A stretch of DNA of 40,999 bases from Streptomyces sp. MMG1533 (GTDB lineage: Bacteria > Actinomycetota > Actinomycetes > Streptomycetales > Streptomycetaceae): assembly GCF_001279775.1 (NCBI RefSeq), contig NZ_LGDG01000273.1:1-40999 (forward strand), in the 5' to 3' direction. Positions 39,753-40,999 of the stretch are shown piece after piece. Position 1 is the first letter of the stretch, and each line of letters starts with the position of its first letter. The notes beneath the pieces are model-generated. The model saw nothing but the letters and a program-made list of their open reading frames with translations. It had not been told where the DNA came from and ran no database searches. Both the position numbers and the translations under genes were made by a program.

Positions 39753-40787
39753 CTACGGACCGTCGATCGCGACCAGCACCTTGACCTGCTCGGGGTCGAC
39801 GGATGCGGCGAAGGCCTTGGCGGCGTCCTCCAGCGGGTAGGTGGCGGTGACGATCTCGGTGGTGTCGACGGCGCCCGAGGCGATCAGGGACATGGCGGTG
39901 CGGTAGTCATCGCCGGTGTACATCAGCGTGCCCTCGACGCGGATCTCCCGGTCCTGGATCAGATCCAGCCGGATCGGGGTCGTACCGGCGGCGCCCACGC
40001 CCACCACGACGACATGACCGCCCTTGGCGACCAGGTCGGTGGCCTGGGCCATCGACTGCTCCCGGCTCACGCAGTCGAAGACGACGTCGACCGGGCCGCC
40101 GAGCGCCGCCTGGACCTGCTCGACCAGGTCGGGGGCGTCGGCGGGCAGCGCCGCGTCGGCGCCGAGGCGCAGCGCCCGGGCCCGCTTGCCGTCGAGCAGG
40201 TCGGTGACGGCCACCCGGGCGGCGCCCGCGTGCCGGGCGGCGACGAGGGTGAGCAGGCCGATGGGGCCGGCACCGAGCACGGCGACCGTACGGCCGGTGA
40301 GGTCACCGGCCTTCGCCACCGCGTGCACCGGGGTGGCCAGGGGCTCCACGAGGGCGGCCTCGATGTCGGTCACGCCGTCGGGGACGCGGTGGACGCGGTC
40401 GGCCGGGATGGTGAACAGGTCGGTCATGGCGCCGGGCGTCTGGCAGCCGAAGACCTTCAGTTCCTGGCAGATGTTGTAGCGGCCGGAGCGGCACTGGGGG
40501 CACCGCCCGCAGTACAGGTTGGGCTCGATGAGCACCCGGTCGCCGGGCGCGAAGTCCTCGGCACCCCTGCCCGCCGCGGCGACGACGCCGACCGCCTCGT
40601 GACCGGGGCGGTAGGGCAGGTCGATGAAGGGATGGTGGCCGGCCGCGGCATGGGTGTCGGAGCCGCACACGCCGACGACGGTGGTACGCACCAGGAGTTC
40701 GTCGTCCCCGGGGACGGGGGCGGGCACGTGCTCGATGGTGATGTCGTCGAGGGAGCGGACGAGAACGCGGCGAATCTGCTCGGTCAT
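39753..40787 (-). CDS. Zinc-dependent alcohol/polyol dehydrogenase (MDR family)
   Basis: A 344-residue medium-chain dehydrogenase. Catalytic zinc ligands are C41, H63 and E64 (VVGVCGSDTH, RPGHEAVG); the structural zinc is held by C93, C96, C99 and C107 (YCGRCPQCRSGRYNIC). The cofactor motif is GAGPIG (172-177) and an aspartate after strand 2 (AVTDLLDG) favours NAD. The FxxP-like end is standard. Sorbitol, threonine or similar polyol substrates are typical for the group. ATG 40787 is used; GTG 40820 in frame adds 11 residues. Neither start has a clear ribosome site. It follows the ABC permease gene in the operon. Confidence 0.92.
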   Translation of the reverse strand: MTEQIRRVLVRSLDDITIEHVPAPVPGDDELLVRTTVVGVCGSDTHAAAGHHPFIDLPYRPGHEAVGVVAAAGRGAEDFAPGDRVLIEPNLYCGRCPQCRSGRYNICQELKVFGCQTPGAMTDLFTIPADRVHRVPDGVTDIEAALVEPLATPVHAVAKAGDLTGRTVAVLGAGPIGLLTLVAARHAGAARVAVTDLLDGKRARALRLGADAALPADAPDLVEQVQAALGGPVDVVFDCVSREQSMAQATDLVAKGGHVVVVGVGAAGTTPIRLDLIQDREIRVEGTLMYTGDDYRTAMSLIASGAVDTTEIVTATYPLEDAAKAFAASVDPEQVKVLVAIDGP

Positions 40788-40863
40788 GGTGGAGGGTTCC
40801 GTTCGGTTTCGGGCGTTCACGCGGGCGCGTCGGCGGGGCGGGGCTGTACCTGGAGTGCCGTTG

Positions 40864-40999
40864 TCACTTCACGGCTCCCAGGGACAGGCCGCGGACGAGC
40901 TTGTCCTGGGCGGCGAAACCGGCGATGAGGACGGGCAGGGAGACCAGGGTGGCGGCGGCGCAGAGCCGGGCGAGGAAGAGGCCTTCGTTGGTGATGAAG
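40864..40999 (-). CDS. Carbohydrate ABC transporter permease, C-terminal end (MalG type)
   Basis: Only the last 44 residues are in the window: FITNEGLFLARLCAAATLVSLPVLIAGF followed by AAQDKLVRGLSLGAVK, seen in pieces, ending at TGA 40866-40864. The final helix and the LVRGLSLGAVK ending are typical of the second permease of CUT1-type sugar importers. The gene is upstream of the dehydrogenase on the same strand and marks the cluster as a sugar or polyol uptake operon whose substrate-binding protein and first permease lie beyond the window. Confidence 0.85.
   Translation of the reverse strand, partial: FITNEGLFLARLCAAATLVSLPVLIAGFAAQDKLVRGLSLGAVK

Overview
The window is very GC-rich, with strong third-position G/C bias, many GTG starts, short 1 to 8 base stop/start overlaps and long spurious antisense reading frames. 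Gene content (SsgA-like sporulation protein, SLATT protein, ybaB-recR, ask-asd, DUF5063, SigE-family sigma factor, ABATE/CGNR regulator, UTRA protein) points to a Streptomyces chromosome, probably a core-arm transition with housekeeping genes on the left and more variable genes on the right. No rRNA, tRNA, CRISPR array, transposase, integrase or biosynthetic gene cluster was recognised.

Layout. 1-333: start of a SLATT-type membrane protein whose 5' part is duplicated out of frame. 617-2348: ybaB, recR, DUF5063 operon. 2385-4097: a sigma factor fused to a zinc-finger anti-sigma-like segment, two membrane helices and a Thr/Glu/Pro repeat tail. 4219-6909: SsgA-like protein, TauE/SafE permease, two small membrane proteins and a secreted SgcJ/EcaC-type protein. 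6958-9011: two-component system. 9225-11569: ask-asd, the entry to the aspartate family of amino acids. 11963-13797: SigE-type sigma factor with a translationally coupled membrane protein that may be its partner. 13894-17039: SURF1, NTF2-like protein and S9 peptidase.

17162-21836: a TIR-NB-ARC-TPR protein followed 49 bases later, on the same strand, by a membrane protein with two NAD-binding TrkA-N domains. 21975-23749: DUF318 permease with a TIGR03943 protein. 23753-25418: MmyB-like regulator divergent from a flavin NAD(P)H oxidoreductase. 25446-30634: Ser/Thr kinase, nucleotidyltransferase-like protein, amidohydrolase, Eis-like acetyltransferase, orphan ferredoxin. 30631-36102: a glycosyltransferase, a UTRA protein lacking a DNA-binding domain, and a giant HTH-nSTAND1-TM-WD40 protein. 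36626-38111: MBL-fold hydrolase divergent from an ABATE/CGNR regulator, with three copies of one operator-like sequence between them. 38130-40999: a carbohydrate operon (ABC permease, zinc alcohol dehydrogenase, DeoR regulator, HAD phosphatase).

The most noteworthy content is the two large STAND/NLR-like proteins, which have the architecture of bacterial immune or signalling switches; the one-polypeptide sigma/anti-sigma-like fusion; the UTRA-only protein with a structured leader; and several clean palindromic operators. Function beyond family level is inference throughout.
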